64,000 nt of DNA from a bacterium (GCA_029945425.1 JAQSDV010000007.1:342325-406324), one strand, 5' to 3'; numbered from the stretch's first letter, positions 1 through 8,817 are shown. The notes: generated by a model not told the origin, from the sequence alone. Program-made: numbers and translations.

Positions 1-52
1 GGTTATCGTTGGACTGCCAGCACAACCACTTCATCCAGCCCTTCCCGCACTA
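1..52. repeat. left copy of island-flanking direct repeat (putative att site)
   Basis: Bases 1-42 are identical to 33372-33413. The match continues to about base 52 with mismatches at positions 43 and 51. The copy lies about 150 bp beyond the 3' end of a serine recombinase gene, the usual place for an attachment site. It begins at the first base of the window, so its outer limit is not visible. A 42-bp identity is longer than the short core expected from a large serine recombinase, so it could instead be a duplicated gene end. On the minus strand both copies read as a short C-terminus ending VVVLAVQR and a stop. Confidence 0.55.
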
Positions 53-199
53 TGAGAGAATAACTGTGAATTGGCCCGCATTTGGCGGCCCTTTCCGTCT
101 TCGTATTTCCAGCCGCACTGTGGAGACACCGTAGGAACGGGGCGAAATGGCCGTTTCTCTCAGTTGGCCATTTTGCCAGTGCGGCGGAATTTCAAAAGG

Positions 200-1762
200 T
201 TAGCTTTGGAGGGTTGAGAAACTCTCGCGGACCAGCCGGCCAACGTAGGTTTCGTTGAGACCTTCGCGCCGTGCGATCTCCCGGATGGAGAGCCCCTGGA
301 AATGCTCATCCCGCCAGATGATGCCGCGAATGAGATTCTTGAGTTCCTGCGGATGTCGATCAAATACCCGGTCCCGTGTTTCCTGGTCAGGCCGGATGAC
401 GACTGCCCCGCGATACGACTTCTGTACTTGGAAAGGCACTTCGATACTGTAGCTGTCGTCCAACGAATGCTGCGGCAGGCTAATATCAAGATGTTCCTGT
501 AAAACGCTTCTCAGGTTTGACGGAATGATTTGGATCGTGACCTTTTGCTGGTTGATGTTAATTCTGTCGACAACCCCGCTGACCAAATCGCGGGGGCTGA
601 TGGCAGAATGATTATTCAGTATATGTCCCAGCTCCCTGCCGGCTGCTGCGGCGTCCATGCCAAGTGCCCCAGCAATCACCAGCCTGGACGAAAGAGCTTC
701 CCGAATGCCGTTAACGACAGCCTCTTCAATCTCAACTGCGGGCAGACGGGCTATAATGCCCTTCGGGTGATCCTTGAATTCCCTGAAGTTACCGCTGACG
801 TAATACCGGTACCGCCTCCCGGATTTGTTGGTAAAGGTCGGACTGTAGAGCATCCCGTCATATCCGAAGAGCTTGCCTCTTAGTAGCATTTCGTCGGCGT
901 ATTTTTTCTGGCGGCGCGGTGAAGCCGCCTGCCCCTGAAGCTTTGCCTGGACGGCATCCCAGATCTCCTTCGGGATAATCGGCTGATGCTGGCCATCATA
1001 AACAGCATGCCTATGCCTGACTTTGCCTATATAAACCGGATTGGTGAGGATTGTGTTCAACGCCCCCCTCGAAAAGGATGACCCTCCATATTGCCACCCC
1101 TTCTCAGAAACGCGGATCTTGCTTTTCATACCCTTATGGTCAAGTTCCCTTTTCAGTCTGGATACACATCCGACAGCCAGGTACCGCTCGAATATATGAT
1201 TGGCGATCCTCGCTCCCTCGTCGTCAACCACTAGCTGCCGGTTTGAGACCATATATCCGATCGGGGGATTTCCCCCCATCCACATGCCCCTCTTCTTGCT
1301 GGCCGCAATTTTGTCCCGAATCCGCTCCCCCGTGACCTCGCGCTCGAACTGGGCAAACGAAAGCAGCACGTTCAGCGTCAGACGACCCATCGACGTTGTT
1401 GTATTGAAAGACTGTGTGACGCTGACGAAGGTCACGTTATGGCGATCAAAAACTTCCACCAGCTTCGCAAAGTCCATCAGCGACCGGGTCAGGCGGTCGA
1501 TTTTATAGACGACGATGATGTTGACCTTGCCGGTCAGAATATCTTCCATCATTTTTTTAAGTCCGGGACGATCCATATTGCCGCCGGAAAATCCGCCATC
1601 ATCATATGATGCACTGACCGGAAGCCACCCCTCCGCCTTCTGGCTCGTTATATATGCCAGGCAGGCTTCCTTCTGGGCATCCAGTGAGTTGAAGTCCTGC
1701 TCGAGCCCCTCCTCCGAGGACTTCCGGGTATATACTGCGCAGTATCTGGCTGCGGGCTTCAT
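200..1762 (-). CDS. large serine recombinase (site-specific integrase)
   Basis: This 520-aa protein has the order expected of a large serine recombinase: an N-terminal resolvase domain, a Recombinase domain around residues 160-290, and a C-terminal zinc-ribbon/coiled region. The nucleophile is expected in YTRKSS (Ser15/16), and KIDRLTRS is the conserved arginine-bearing motif. The product should catalyse integration or excision of the island. The start at 1762 was chosen because GGAG precedes it and the ATG overlaps the stop of the upstream DUF2924 gene by 4 bp (ATGA), which implies translational coupling. The family is clear; the attachment sites used are inferred from the flanking repeats. 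Confidence 0.9.
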   Translation of the reverse strand: MKPAARYCAVYTRKSSEEGLEQDFNSLDAQKEACLAYITSQKAEGWLPVSASYDDGGFSGGNMDRPGLKKMMEDILTGKVNIIVVYKIDRLTRSLMDFAKLVEVFDRHNVTFVSVTQSFNTTTSMGRLTLNVLLSFAQFEREVTGERIRDKIAASKKRGMWMGGNPPIGYMVSNRQLVVDDEGARIANHIFERYLAVGCVSRLKRELDHKGMKSKIRVSEKGWQYGGSSFSRGALNTILTNPVYIGKVRHRHAVYDGQHQPIIPKEIWDAVQAKLQGQAASPRRQKKYADEMLLRGKLFGYDGMLYSPTFTNKSGRRYRYYVSGNFREFKDHPKGIIARLPAVEIEEAVVNGIREALSSRLVIAGALGMDAAAAGRELGHILNNHSAISPRDLVSGVVDRININQQKVTIQIIPSNLRSVLQEHLDISLPQHSLDDSYSIEVPFQVQKSYRGAVVIRPDQETRDRVFDRHPQELKNLIRGIIWRDEHFQGLSIREIARREGLNETYVGRLVRESFSTLQS

Positions 1763-2196
1763 TTCTTGCTCCGCTTCTTCAGCCCGAAGAAGACCCACCC
1801 GTTCCAGCGGGTGCCAGTGATCTCGGATGCGACTTCCGAAAGGCTGGAGTATTTCTTGTCACGGTACTCGTACCCGCCCGCAACAACCAGGACGCTGTGC
1901 CGCTGCCCCCGGTGCATGCGTACGAGGCGCGTTCCAGGCCTGATGTCCTCCATGAATTCATCGAAGAAGTCCGGATTACGCTTGTAGGCAGTAATTAAAT
2001 TATCCAGCCGCGCTTGTTGCGCTGCGGAAAGCCCGCCTGTTTCCTGCCACCGGCGGTATTCCAGGCTTTTAATCAGCAACTGGCGGCCAATACGCGGATG
2101 CGGTGTCTTTCCCCAGCACGCCTCCCATTTCTGGCGCAAAATCAGCAACGGTAAATTGGTCAGGCAATCGGCTTGATTCGTTTCTTTTTCTTGCAT
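1759..2196 (-). CDS. DUF2924 family protein
   Basis: This 145-aa protein has the DUF2924 pattern: an RKWEACWGKTPHPRIGRQLL-like N-terminal half and a C-terminal GTRLVRMHRGQ...WNGWVFFGL segment. DUF2924 proteins are commonly encoded directly before serine recombinases in alphaproteobacterial prophages and islands. The role is not established; a recombination accessory function is an inference from context. The start at 2196 has a strong ribosome binding site (AAGGAGGTG, 9-nt spacing), better than the longer open frame reaching 2295. The gene is coupled to the recombinase by a 4-bp overlap. Confidence 0.8.
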   Translation of the reverse strand: MQEKETNQADCLTNLPLLILRQKWEACWGKTPHPRIGRQLLIKSLEYRRWQETGGLSAAQQARLDNLITAYKRNPDFFDEFMEDIRPGTRLVRMHRGQRHSVLVVAGGYEYRDKKYSSLSEVASEITGTRWNGWVFFGLKKRSKK

Positions 2197-2331
2197 GAAG
2201 AACTGCACCTCCTTCATCCATGAACGCTTCCTTTCAGGAATCAGTCCAGCCGATAACAGAGCAATCAAATGACAAAGATCGAGTAGAAAACGCACTCTTA
2301 CAAGCCGCCTGCGCCGCTGGCTAGAGCGCCT

Positions 2332-2381
2332 CGCATGGCAGCGCCGACCTACGCTGACGCTCCGGTCGCCGCTGCCATGCG
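2332..2381. repeat. 12-bp perfect inverted repeat
   Basis: CGCATGGCAGCG at 2332-2343 is mirrored by CGCTGCCATGCG at 2370-2381, with a 26-nt spacer. It lies between the DUF2924 gene and the trkH relic. There is no T-run on either side, so it is not a standard intrinsic terminator. It could be a hairpin in the readthrough transcript or a protein-binding site. Confidence 0.5.
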
Positions 2382-2398
2382 ATCAGGCGGAAACGTAC

Positions 2399-2584
2399 CT
2401 ATTGAGGGTGGACTCCAAAATGGGGGTTGACCACGGTGAAAATGAAAAGAAGGACGATATACACGAAGAAAAAGCCTATCGTCGCGGCAGTCACATCGTC
2501 CTCGACCTTCTTCTTGTTGTATTTCATGACGAATACGCCATGGGGGTATTCTTTCGCGCATGTCATACGCGTAATGCTTTCGTA
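2399..2584 (-). pseudogene. trkH (potassium uptake) fragment
   Basis: The minus frame is open from 2584 to the TAG at 2399. It reads ...YPHGVFVMKYNKKKVEDDV then a hydrophobic GFFFVYIVLLFIFTV stretch. This resembles the internal TrkH segment 'HPhav-pvRyNGrpV-ddV---v-aFFflYl'. The similarity begins before any plausible start codon, which is the mark of a gene remnant. The ATGs at 2566 and 2527 could still allow a 55- or 42-aa single-span membrane peptide. No other part of TrkH was found nearby. Confidence 0.5.
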
Positions 2585-2599
2585 TTATAGAAGTGGCGT

Positions 2600-3031
2600 C
2601 TATTGATGCGCAGTTGAGAAATAAAAACTTCCTTCGTCGATTCTAAGAAGGTTTTTTCCAAAAGAACGTTCATTGAACTCTGAATGATAACTGATAGTAA
2701 CACCGTCTGGCTTAATCTCATTTAGAGACATCCAGCTTGTGACGTGTCGTTCATGCCTCATGCAAAAAACAGCGCCTAATGGAATTCTTTTGTAATCGTG
2801 GACATTACTATCCTTAACAACTTTAGGGTCATCCCTACATACTTGACGGAAATAGACGTCAATATGATCTTTCGCTAATTTCAGTCCCAGTATTTCTTTA
2901 TTCAGCATCGCTTCAAAGTGCTGTCTTTGTCCATTCATTGTCATTACCAACTTTGGCCTCAATAGAATTGAATATGCGGCAAGAAGGCTGGCTAAAACAA
3001 TCGTTACAAAAAAAGCTTTTTTACTATTCAT
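2600..3031 (-). CDS. hypothetical protein with N-terminal membrane anchor
   Basis: The family is not recognised. The 143-aa product starts with a short basic stretch (MNSKK), then a single hydrophobic segment at about residues 6-24. A soluble domain follows, probably periplasmic, with two cysteines in the middle (VCRDDP and VFCMRH). The start at 3031 is preceded by an AGAAAG stretch; a longer frame to 3079 lacks a better site. Base composition is AT-richer than the surrounding genes, consistent with acquired DNA inside the island. Confidence 0.55.
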   Translation of the reverse strand: MNSKKAFFVTIVLASLLAAYSILLRPKLVMTMNGQRQHFEAMLNKEILGLKLAKDHIDVYFRQVCRDDPKVVKDSNVHDYKRIPLGAVFCMRHERHVTSWMSLNEIKPDGVTISYHSEFNERSFGKNLLRIDEGSFYFSTAHQ

Positions 3032-3416
3032 TTTTTCTTTCTGCCAGTCCGATAGAACGAGGCATGTGAATGTTAACATCCGTATACGTTCGTGAAAAGA
3101 TAAAACGAACGTTTACTTTTATCTCTGAGGAATAGCGTAAGGGGGACTTCGAAATCTCCTGGAGCAGCGTTACCTGACTATTTTGGTCGTTGGCTTTCTG
3201 TCTTGAAGGAAGACAAACCTGCGATCTTTTCCGCCGCCGCCTACGCGCAGCGAGCATCCGACTCTATGTCGGCGCAACGCTCTGATTATCACCCAATTTC
3301 GTTTCGTGGTTGTTTCACGGCTTTACACAATCTCTTTTTGGCGCATAAAAAAGCTGGTTTATACTCAAGAGAAGCTGTGAAATAGCGCAGATAGAAATTA
3401 TATACGGAATAAACAA
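3032..3416. other. intergenic region, no gene recognised
   Basis: This 385-bp spacer separates divergent genes. Short open frames here overlap each other on opposite strands and have no recognisable product or good ribosome binding site. It probably contains promoters for both flanking genes. No distinctive motif was found apart from a short ATGTTAACAT palindrome near 3070. Confidence 0.4.
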
Positions 3417-4133
3417 ATGCTATTGTCAATTGGATCGGCCCGTAACGAGATAATCGATCGCCGGTTGGCATGTTCTTTAGCTGGAATTGCAGGTGCGTTA
3501 AACGCGGCAGCCTTCTACGCAGCGGGCTTCTTCTCTGCGAACATGACAGGCAATTTGTCTATACTTTCAGACCATATCGCTTTGGGGAACGGACAGGAGG
3601 CAACCTTTTACTTAAGCGTAATTCTCGCTTTTATTTCCGGCGCTTGTGCAGCGACCTTTTTGCTCAATGCGGGAATGAGGCGGCAATATCCTGGTAGATA
3701 TGCGCTAGCTATCCTAGTTGAAGGCTGTCTTCTGCTATGCCTTGGCGGTGTTATTAACTTTAGCGCTCAACCACAGCGTATTACTTTCTTTGTATTTGGA
3801 ATTGCCTTTTTGATGGGATTGCAGAACGCGGTTAGTACCCACATTTCGGATGCCAGAGTACGTACCACTCATATATCAGGTATTGCGACTGACATTGGAA
3901 TAGCCATGGCTACCCTGATAGATAGCATGATGCATAAAGGTACAGTTGGTGAAATTAGCTTAATCAAAACCAAACTATGGCTTCATGCAATTACAATTTT
4001 TTCGTTCTTTATTGGAGGAATTTTGGGGGTTTTACTCTTCCAATGGCTAGATACAAGCGTCTTGTGGATTGCCGGGGCAACACTTGTAATGATCGCGTTG
4101 CCCTCCTTAACCAAAACACGTAACAAGCTTTAA
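3417..4133 (+). CDS. YoaK/DUF1275 family membrane protein
   Basis: This 238-aa integral membrane protein has about six hydrophobic segments. The family signatures are AGIAGALNAAAFYAAGFFSANMTGN near the N-terminus and MGLQNAVSTHISDARVRTTHISG in the middle. The family has no established substrate; members lie in the inner membrane. The gene stands alone in front of the cbb3 oxidase operon with a 210-bp gap, so it is probably not part of it. Confidence 0.8.
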   Translation: MLLSIGSARNEIIDRRLACSLAGIAGALNAAAFYAAGFFSANMTGNLSILSDHIALGNGQEATFYLSVILAFISGACAATFLLNAGMRRQYPGRYALAILVEGCLLLCLGGVINFSAQPQRITFFVFGIAFLMGLQNAVSTHISDARVRTTHISGIATDIGIAMATLIDSMMHKGTVGEISLIKTKLWLHAITIFSFFIGGILGVLLFQWLDTSVLWIAGATLVMIALPSLTKTRNKL

Positions 4134-4189
4134 AGGCCATAATCCGTCTATTTCAATTTCATTGACTTTTCCGGTGACTTTTCCGGTCC

Positions 4190-4203
4190 TTGATTTTAAT
4201 CAA
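4190..4203. promoter_or_regulatory. FNR/FixK-type box upstream of ccoN
   Basis: TTGATTTTAATCAA is a perfect match to the FNR/Anr/FixK consensus TTGAT-N4-ATCAA. A CATAAA hexamer at 4224-4229 could serve as the -10 element, which places the box near -40, as in a class II activator promoter. The start of ccoN is 145 bp downstream. The box predicts low-oxygen induction of the oxidase operon. Confidence 0.88.
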
Positions 4204-4348
4204 GGCCATCGCAGCTCCCTCGACATAAAGTACGGTGGCAGAGCATTGTCTTTATTTATGTTAATATCGCAAAAGTTCAATTAAGTAGCCCACTCCATTT
4301 TGCATACGTATATTTTTCTGACTAAACAGAGAACATGAGGACTTGGAA

Positions 4349-6007
4349 ATGATTGGACAACTAACAAATACGGAAAGATGGATGGCGCTTTCGGCTTCGG
4401 GGGCTGTCGGTCTTTTCGGATTGATTCTGGCTGGAGCCGGTGCAGGCAGTCCTCTTGAATCCCAAGGATGGATAATCACGGTTTATGCCCTTGCCTGTCT
4501 GTTTTATGTCCTCAATGGCTTATACGAGCCTTCGCCTCCGGATAGCCGCTTACAAAGCTATTATGATGAACCCACTAAAGCCGCTATTTTTATCTCGATG
4601 GCATGGGCCGTATTCGGGATGTTTATGGGCGTATGGGTAGCGGCATTGTTGGCGTATCCTGAATGGACATTTGATGCCGCTTGGGCGACATTCGGGCGGC
4701 TTCGCCCCTCGCATACGACGGGCGTTATCTTCGGATTTGGAGGCAACGCGTTAATCGGGACTTCCTTTCATGTTATGCAGCGTACGACACGGGCGAGACT
4801 GCCGGGGCAGTTCAGTCCCTGGTTTGTCCTGATCGGCTATAATTTATTCTGCCTGCTGGCGGTGACGGGGTACTTTGCAGGCATTACGCAATCCAAGGAA
4901 TATGCAGAACCTGAATGGTATGCCGACCTTTGGCTGGTTGTCGTCTGGGTAACTTACTTCCTCCTGTATATGCGCACTTTGCGCCGCCGCAAGGAGCCGC
5001 ATATTTATGTGTCCAACTGGTACTATCTGGCATTTATTCTTGTTGTTGCTGTGCTTCATATCGTTAACAACCTCGCACTTCCTGTCAGTCTGGGCGATTA
5101 TAAAAGCTATTCCCTGTTTTCAGGGGTTCAGGATGCAATGACGCAATGGTGGTACGGCCACAATGCAGTCGCATTTTTCCTGACAGCCGGATTTCTCGGC
5201 ATGCTTACTTATTACCTGCCGAAAAGGGCGGAACGTCCCATCTATTCCTACCGGATGTCTATTCTGGGCTTCTGGGGAATTACATTTTTCTATATGTGGG
5301 CAGGTTCGCACCATCTTCACTTCACCGCACTGCCCCAATGGGTGCAAACCTTGGGCATGACGTTTTCTGTCATGCTGATTGTCCCTTCATGGATTGCGGC
5401 TGCCAACGCCTTGCTGACATTGAATGGCGCGTGGCATAAGGTGCGCGATGATGCGACACTACGCTTCATGTTTCTCGCAGCGGTCTTTTACGGTCTTTCC
5501 ACCTTTGAAGGCTCGTTCATGGCAATCCGGTCGGTTAACGCCCTCTCGCACTATACTGACTGGACGATCGGACACGTTCACGCTGGTGCGCTCGGCTGGG
5601 TGGCAATGGTCATCTTTGGTTCTTTCTATGCACTCGTTCCGTGGCTGTGGAAGCAGCCCAAAATGTATTCAGATCGTCTGGTCGAAGTCCATTTTTGGCT
5701 CTCTCTCGCAGGCATCCTCATTTACGTGTTCTCGATGTGGAATAGCGGTATTCTGCAAGGACTTATGTGGCGCACCTATAACGAAACCGGCGCGCTCGCC
5801 TACAGTTTCAATGAGTCGCTTGAGGCAATGCACCCTTATTACATTGCGCGTACAATTGGTGGCCTGTTGTTCCTGATAGGCGCTCTTGTAGGCTTTTACA
5901 ATATCATCATGACCACAAAAGCTGCGACGCCAGATGCAGTCGAAAATCCCGATGAAACCGTCGTGCCTGCCGGGCAATACGTCGAAGGAAAGTTAAAGGC
6001 GCGCTGA
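4349..6007 (+). CDS. ccoN: cbb3-type cytochrome c oxidase subunit I
   Basis: CcoN is the catalytic haem b/haem b3-CuB subunit that reduces oxygen with high affinity at the inner membrane. This 552-aa version is longer than the core ~480 residues and has an extra N-terminal pair of membrane segments (about residues 13-60), as in rhizobial FixN. Recognisable features are the metal-ligand histidines in GHNAVAFFLTAGFLGMLTYYLPKR, in WAGSHHLHFTALPQW, and in GHVHAGALGW near the C-terminus. The ATG at 4349 is chosen over a TTG at 4343 because GAGG sits 8 nt upstream. The gene ends in a 1-bp TGATG overlap with ccoO. Confidence 0.96.
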   Translation: MIGQLTNTERWMALSASGAVGLFGLILAGAGAGSPLESQGWIITVYALACLFYVLNGLYEPSPPDSRLQSYYDEPTKAAIFISMAWAVFGMFMGVWVAALLAYPEWTFDAAWATFGRLRPSHTTGVIFGFGGNALIGTSFHVMQRTTRARLPGQFSPWFVLIGYNLFCLLAVTGYFAGITQSKEYAEPEWYADLWLVVVWVTYFLLYMRTLRRRKEPHIYVSNWYYLAFILVVAVLHIVNNLALPVSLGDYKSYSLFSGVQDAMTQWWYGHNAVAFFLTAGFLGMLTYYLPKRAERPIYSYRMSILGFWGITFFYMWAGSHHLHFTALPQWVQTLGMTFSVMLIVPSWIAAANALLTLNGAWHKVRDDATLRFMFLAAVFYGLSTFEGSFMAIRSVNALSHYTDWTIGHVHAGALGWVAMVIFGSFYALVPWLWKQPKMYSDRLVEVHFWLSLAGILIYVFSMWNSGILQGLMWRTYNETGALAYSFNESLEAMHPYYIARTIGGLLFLIGALVGFYNIIMTTKAATPDAVENPDETVVPAGQYVEGKLKAR

Positions 6008-6774
6008 TGTTTAATATCCATTATAACCTTGAGAAATATTCTATCGGCTTAGTGATCGCGATTATCATTGTCTCCGCTGTCGGTGGAATAATGGAAATCG
6101 CGCCTTTGTTCACTATCCACCAAACGGTAGAAAGAGACCCTGACATGCGCGTTTACACGCCGCTGGAGCTCGCCGGAAGGAACATCTATATACGCGAAGG
6201 CTGTTATGCCTGCCATTCGCAGATGATCCGGACACTGCGAGACGACGTCGACCGTTACGGTCATTATTCGCTTGCCGTTGAATCAAGATACGACCATCCG
6301 ATGCTCTGGGGGTCAAAAAGAACGGGTCCGGATATTGCCCGCGTTGGTGAAAAGTATTCTGACGCCTGGCAAGTGCGCCACCTTATCAATCCACGCGATG
6401 TCGTGCCTGAATCGGTTATGCCCAGCTATGCTTTCTTGGCTGAAACTTCCCTTGACTCCAAAGAGTTCGACAAGCACCTCTCCGCCCAGAAGGCCTTGGG
6501 CGTCCCTTACTCGGAGGAAATGATTAAGCACGCGTCCGCCGATACCTATGGGCAGTCCTCGCCCGATAGCGATGCCGCGAGCGGTGTTACAACCCGTTAC
6601 GGAGAAGCAACTCATGTGCGCCCATTCGATGGAAAGCCGTCATCATTGACTGAAATGGATGCCCTCGTCGCCTATCTGCAAGTTCTGGGCAAGCTTTCGG
6701 ATGCTGCAAGAACCGAAAAGCCGTTGGCGTCAGAACCGGTAAAGACCGAAGCGGAGACGAAACATGCACCATGA
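6007..6774 (+). CDS. ccoO: cbb3-type cytochrome c oxidase monohaem subunit II
   Basis: CcoO carries one c-type haem and passes electrons from CcoP to CcoN. The 255-aa protein has one N-terminal membrane anchor (residues about 12-30) and a single CxxCH haem site at Cys66-Ala-Cys69-His70 (EGCYACHSQM). GSKRTGPDIARVGEKY and the later VMPSY motif with its axial Met are typical of CcoO. It overlaps ccoN by 1 bp and ccoQ by 11 bp, as in a tightly coupled operon. Confidence 0.96.
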   Translation: MFNIHYNLEKYSIGLVIAIIIVSAVGGIMEIAPLFTIHQTVERDPDMRVYTPLELAGRNIYIREGCYACHSQMIRTLRDDVDRYGHYSLAVESRYDHPMLWGSKRTGPDIARVGEKYSDAWQVRHLINPRDVVPESVMPSYAFLAETSLDSKEFDKHLSAQKALGVPYSEEMIKHASADTYGQSSPDSDAASGVTTRYGEATHVRPFDGKPSSLTEMDALVAYLQVLGKLSDAARTEKPLASEPVKTEAETKHAP

Positions 6775-6934
6775 CGAGGTTCTATATATCTCCAAATATT
6801 ACGGGCTTCTTTACCTGGTAATATTTTCGATATGCATTCTGGTCTATGCCCTCTGGCCGAAAAATAAGGGGAAATTCGACAAGGCTGCTAAAAGCATAAT
6901 TGACGCGGAGGACAAGCCCAGTGATGAAAGATGA
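6764..6934 (+). CDS. ccoQ: cbb3 oxidase small subunit CcoQ
   Basis: This 56-aa single-span protein begins MHHDEVLYISKYYGLLYL, followed by a hydrophobic segment and a charged tail (WPKNKGKFDKAAK). This is the usual CcoQ/FixQ form, and the gene lies in the canonical place between ccoO and ccoP. CcoQ stabilises the assembled oxidase. The ATG at 6764 lies inside the end of ccoO, and the stop at 6934 overlaps the start of ccoP by 11 bp. Confidence 0.88.
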   Translation: MHHDEVLYISKYYGLLYLVIFSICILVYALWPKNKGKFDKAAKSIIDAEDKPSDER

Positions 6935-7811
6935 ACGCGACCCGCACACAGGGCATAAAACAACAGGCCATGAATGGAATGGCATCAAGGAACTCAATAC
7001 CCGTATTCCTTACGCTGTATGGATTTTTATTGTCATCACCCATGTTTTTGCTTTGGGCTATTGGGTTCTAATGCCCGCATTCCCACTCGTGACGACATAT
7101 ACGAAGGGACTACTTGGTTATGATGATAAAAAACAGGTGGCGGTCGCCCTTCAACAGGATGCGGAGAGGCACGCTGGTTTGCTAGAGGAGATCAATTCCT
7201 ATTCTTACGACAGGCTGGCTGCGGACTCGGATTTGATGCATGCCGTTCAAAAACGCGGGAAAGTCCTCTTCATAGACAACTGTTCTGCCTGCCACGGTCG
7301 TGATGCTCGCGGGCAAAGCGGTTTCCCCAGCCTTATTGACGGAGACTCCCTCTGGGACGGAACACCGCAAGGTATGTGGGAAACTGTCAGAGTCGGCATT
7401 AACTCCGATCATCCGGACAGCCGCAAAAGCCAGATGCTTGCCTTCGGGAGCGACGAGATGCTACAGAGCGTTGATATTGACAGCGTCATCGAATACGTCC
7501 GTTCACTCGCGAAAATTGACGCTCAACTCAACCCTAAGGCAGTCGCCAAAGGCCAGAAAGTGTTTGCGGCCAATTGCGCTGCCTGCCATGGCGAAACTGC
7601 AAAAGGCGACCCTAAACAGGGCGTACCCAATCTCGCAGATTCCGTCTGGTTATACGGCGGAGAAGCAAAGGATATCTACACGACAGTCTGGCACGGCCGT
7701 ATTGGCCGGATGCCCGCGTGGGAAGACCGGCTGACGCCTGAACAGCGCAAGATCCTCGTTCTCTATTTGTTGGGCAAGCAGCAAGAGGAACTGGCTAATG
7801 GCAAAAAATAG
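6924..7811 (+). CDS. ccoP: cbb3-type cytochrome c oxidase dihaem subunit III
   Basis: CcoP accepts electrons from the bc1 complex or soluble cytochromes. The 295-aa protein has an N-terminal membrane anchor (about residues 30-58) and two CxxCH haem sites: Cys120-Ser-Ala-Cys123-His124 and Cys218-Ala-Ala-Cys221-His222. Each sits in a cytochrome c domain with CHG motifs. The ATG at 6924 is used here; a GTG at 6921 and a TTG further upstream are alternatives. GGAGG near 6907-6911 is the likely ribosome binding site. Confidence 0.95.
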   Translation: MKDERDPHTGHKTTGHEWNGIKELNTRIPYAVWIFIVITHVFALGYWVLMPAFPLVTTYTKGLLGYDDKKQVAVALQQDAERHAGLLEEINSYSYDRLAADSDLMHAVQKRGKVLFIDNCSACHGRDARGQSGFPSLIDGDSLWDGTPQGMWETVRVGINSDHPDSRKSQMLAFGSDEMLQSVDIDSVIEYVRSLAKIDAQLNPKAVAKGQKVFAANCAACHGETAKGDPKQGVPNLADSVWLYGGEAKDIYTTVWHGRIGRMPAWEDRLTPEQRKILVLYLLGKQQEELANGKK

Positions 7812-7983
7812 ATTTGGAAAAAATCTGGTCATAGGCTTTGCTATCGTCACTTGTGTCCTGATCGTCGGTGCAAATGCGCATTTTGTCTACCTCGCTTCTA
7901 CAACCCAGCCGGACTGCGTTGCGCATAAAAAGCCAGGTTCAGACATTGATAGAGGATATGCTGCCGCCAAGTCCTCCTGTTAA
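7798..7983 (+). CDS. small single-span membrane protein in the cco operon
   Basis: The family is not recognised. The 61-aa product has a basic N-terminus, one hydrophobic segment at about residues 10-32, and a short outward tail with Cys40 and a terminal Cys61 (PDCVAHKKP...AAKSSC). Its ATG overlaps the end of ccoP by 14 bp, so it is translated with the oxidase. It sits where many operons carry ccoG/ccoH. It is much too short to be CcoH (about 150 aa), although it could be a reduced functional replacement. The two cysteines might bind copper or form a disulfide; this is inference. Confidence 0.65.
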   Translation: MAKNRFGKNLVIGFAIVTCVLIVGANAHFVYLASTTQPDCVAHKKPGSDIDRGYAAAKSSC

Positions 7984-7998
7984 GACAATCAAATCCGG

Positions 7999-8817
7999 AT
8001 GGAAACAATGGAAACGATACCAGAAGTAATACCGCCGCTTCCGCAAACAAAGCCCCTGTACCGCCAGCTTGATACCTTCGCGGGCCTGGACTGGCTGTTA
8101 CAGGGCTGGCGCGATCTGTTCCGCGCCCCCGTATCGAGTTTTACGTATGGGCTGGCTATGTTCCTGGGGTCTTGGATCGTCCTGTGGACTATTTTCAGTC
8201 TTGACTACGATTACATCCTTTTTCCCGCATTATCCGGTTTCATGATTATTGGCCCGTTGCTTGCCATTGGCATGTATGAGAAGAGCCGTCGACTTGCATC
8301 AGGAGCGCCTGTGACATTATCCTACGTCTTCTTTGTAAAGCCCGCCTCGGGCGGACAAGTGCTTTATACTGGCGTATTGCTTTGCGTTTTGATGATGCTC
8401 TGGATGCGCGCTGCCGTTCTGCTTTACGGTCTGTTTTTCGGAATGCAGCCCTTTTCGGGTATCGAGCATATCCACGAAACGATTTTCCTCACCCAACGCG
8501 GAAATGCCTTGTTGGCGGTCGGCACGCTGGTTGGTGGCCTATTCGCAGCCTTTTCTTTCGCTATCAGCGTTTTCTCTATTCCCATGCAGCTCGCCGAGCG
8601 CACCGATGCCCTTACGGCGATGGGATTGAGCTTGGCCCTGGTCTGGAACAACCTCCGACCTATGCTGGTCTGGGGGTGTATTGTTTTCAGCTTGTTTATT
8701 GCAGGAGTCGTGACGGGTTTTTTGGGCTTTATCATCATTTTTCCGCTATTAGGCCATGCGACATGGCATGCCTATCTTGCCGTCCGCAAGCCTGAATCCC
8801 CTGCCTACCTTTCATGA
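7999..8817 (+). CDS. DUF2189 family integral membrane protein
   Basis: This 272-aa protein has about six membrane segments. The DUF2189 signature begins with a cytosolic segment (GLDWLLQGWRDLFRAPVSSFTYG) that leads into paired transmembrane helices. The function of the family is not established. It lies between ccoP and ccoI and overlaps ccoI by 4 bp (ATGA), which suggests a role in oxidase assembly or membrane supply of copper; this is inference from position. An internal ATG at 8008 is an alternative start. Confidence 0.8.
   Translation: METMETIPEVIPPLPQTKPLYRQLDTFAGLDWLLQGWRDLFRAPVSSFTYGLAMFLGSWIVLWTIFSLDYDYILFPALSGFMIIGPLLAIGMYEKSRRLASGAPVTLSYVFFVKPASGGQVLYTGVLLCVLMMLWMRAAVLLYGLFFGMQPFSGIEHIHETIFLTQRGNALLAVGTLVGGLFAAFSFAISVFSIPMQLAERTDALTAMGLSLALVWNNLRPMLVWGCIVFSLFIAGVVTGFLGFIIIFPLLGHATWHAYLAVRKPESPAYLS

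Noticed and set aside
1759..2295. Longer DUF2924 start at 2295
   Set aside because: The added N-terminus lacks family similarity, and AAGGAGGTG is placed for the start at 2196.
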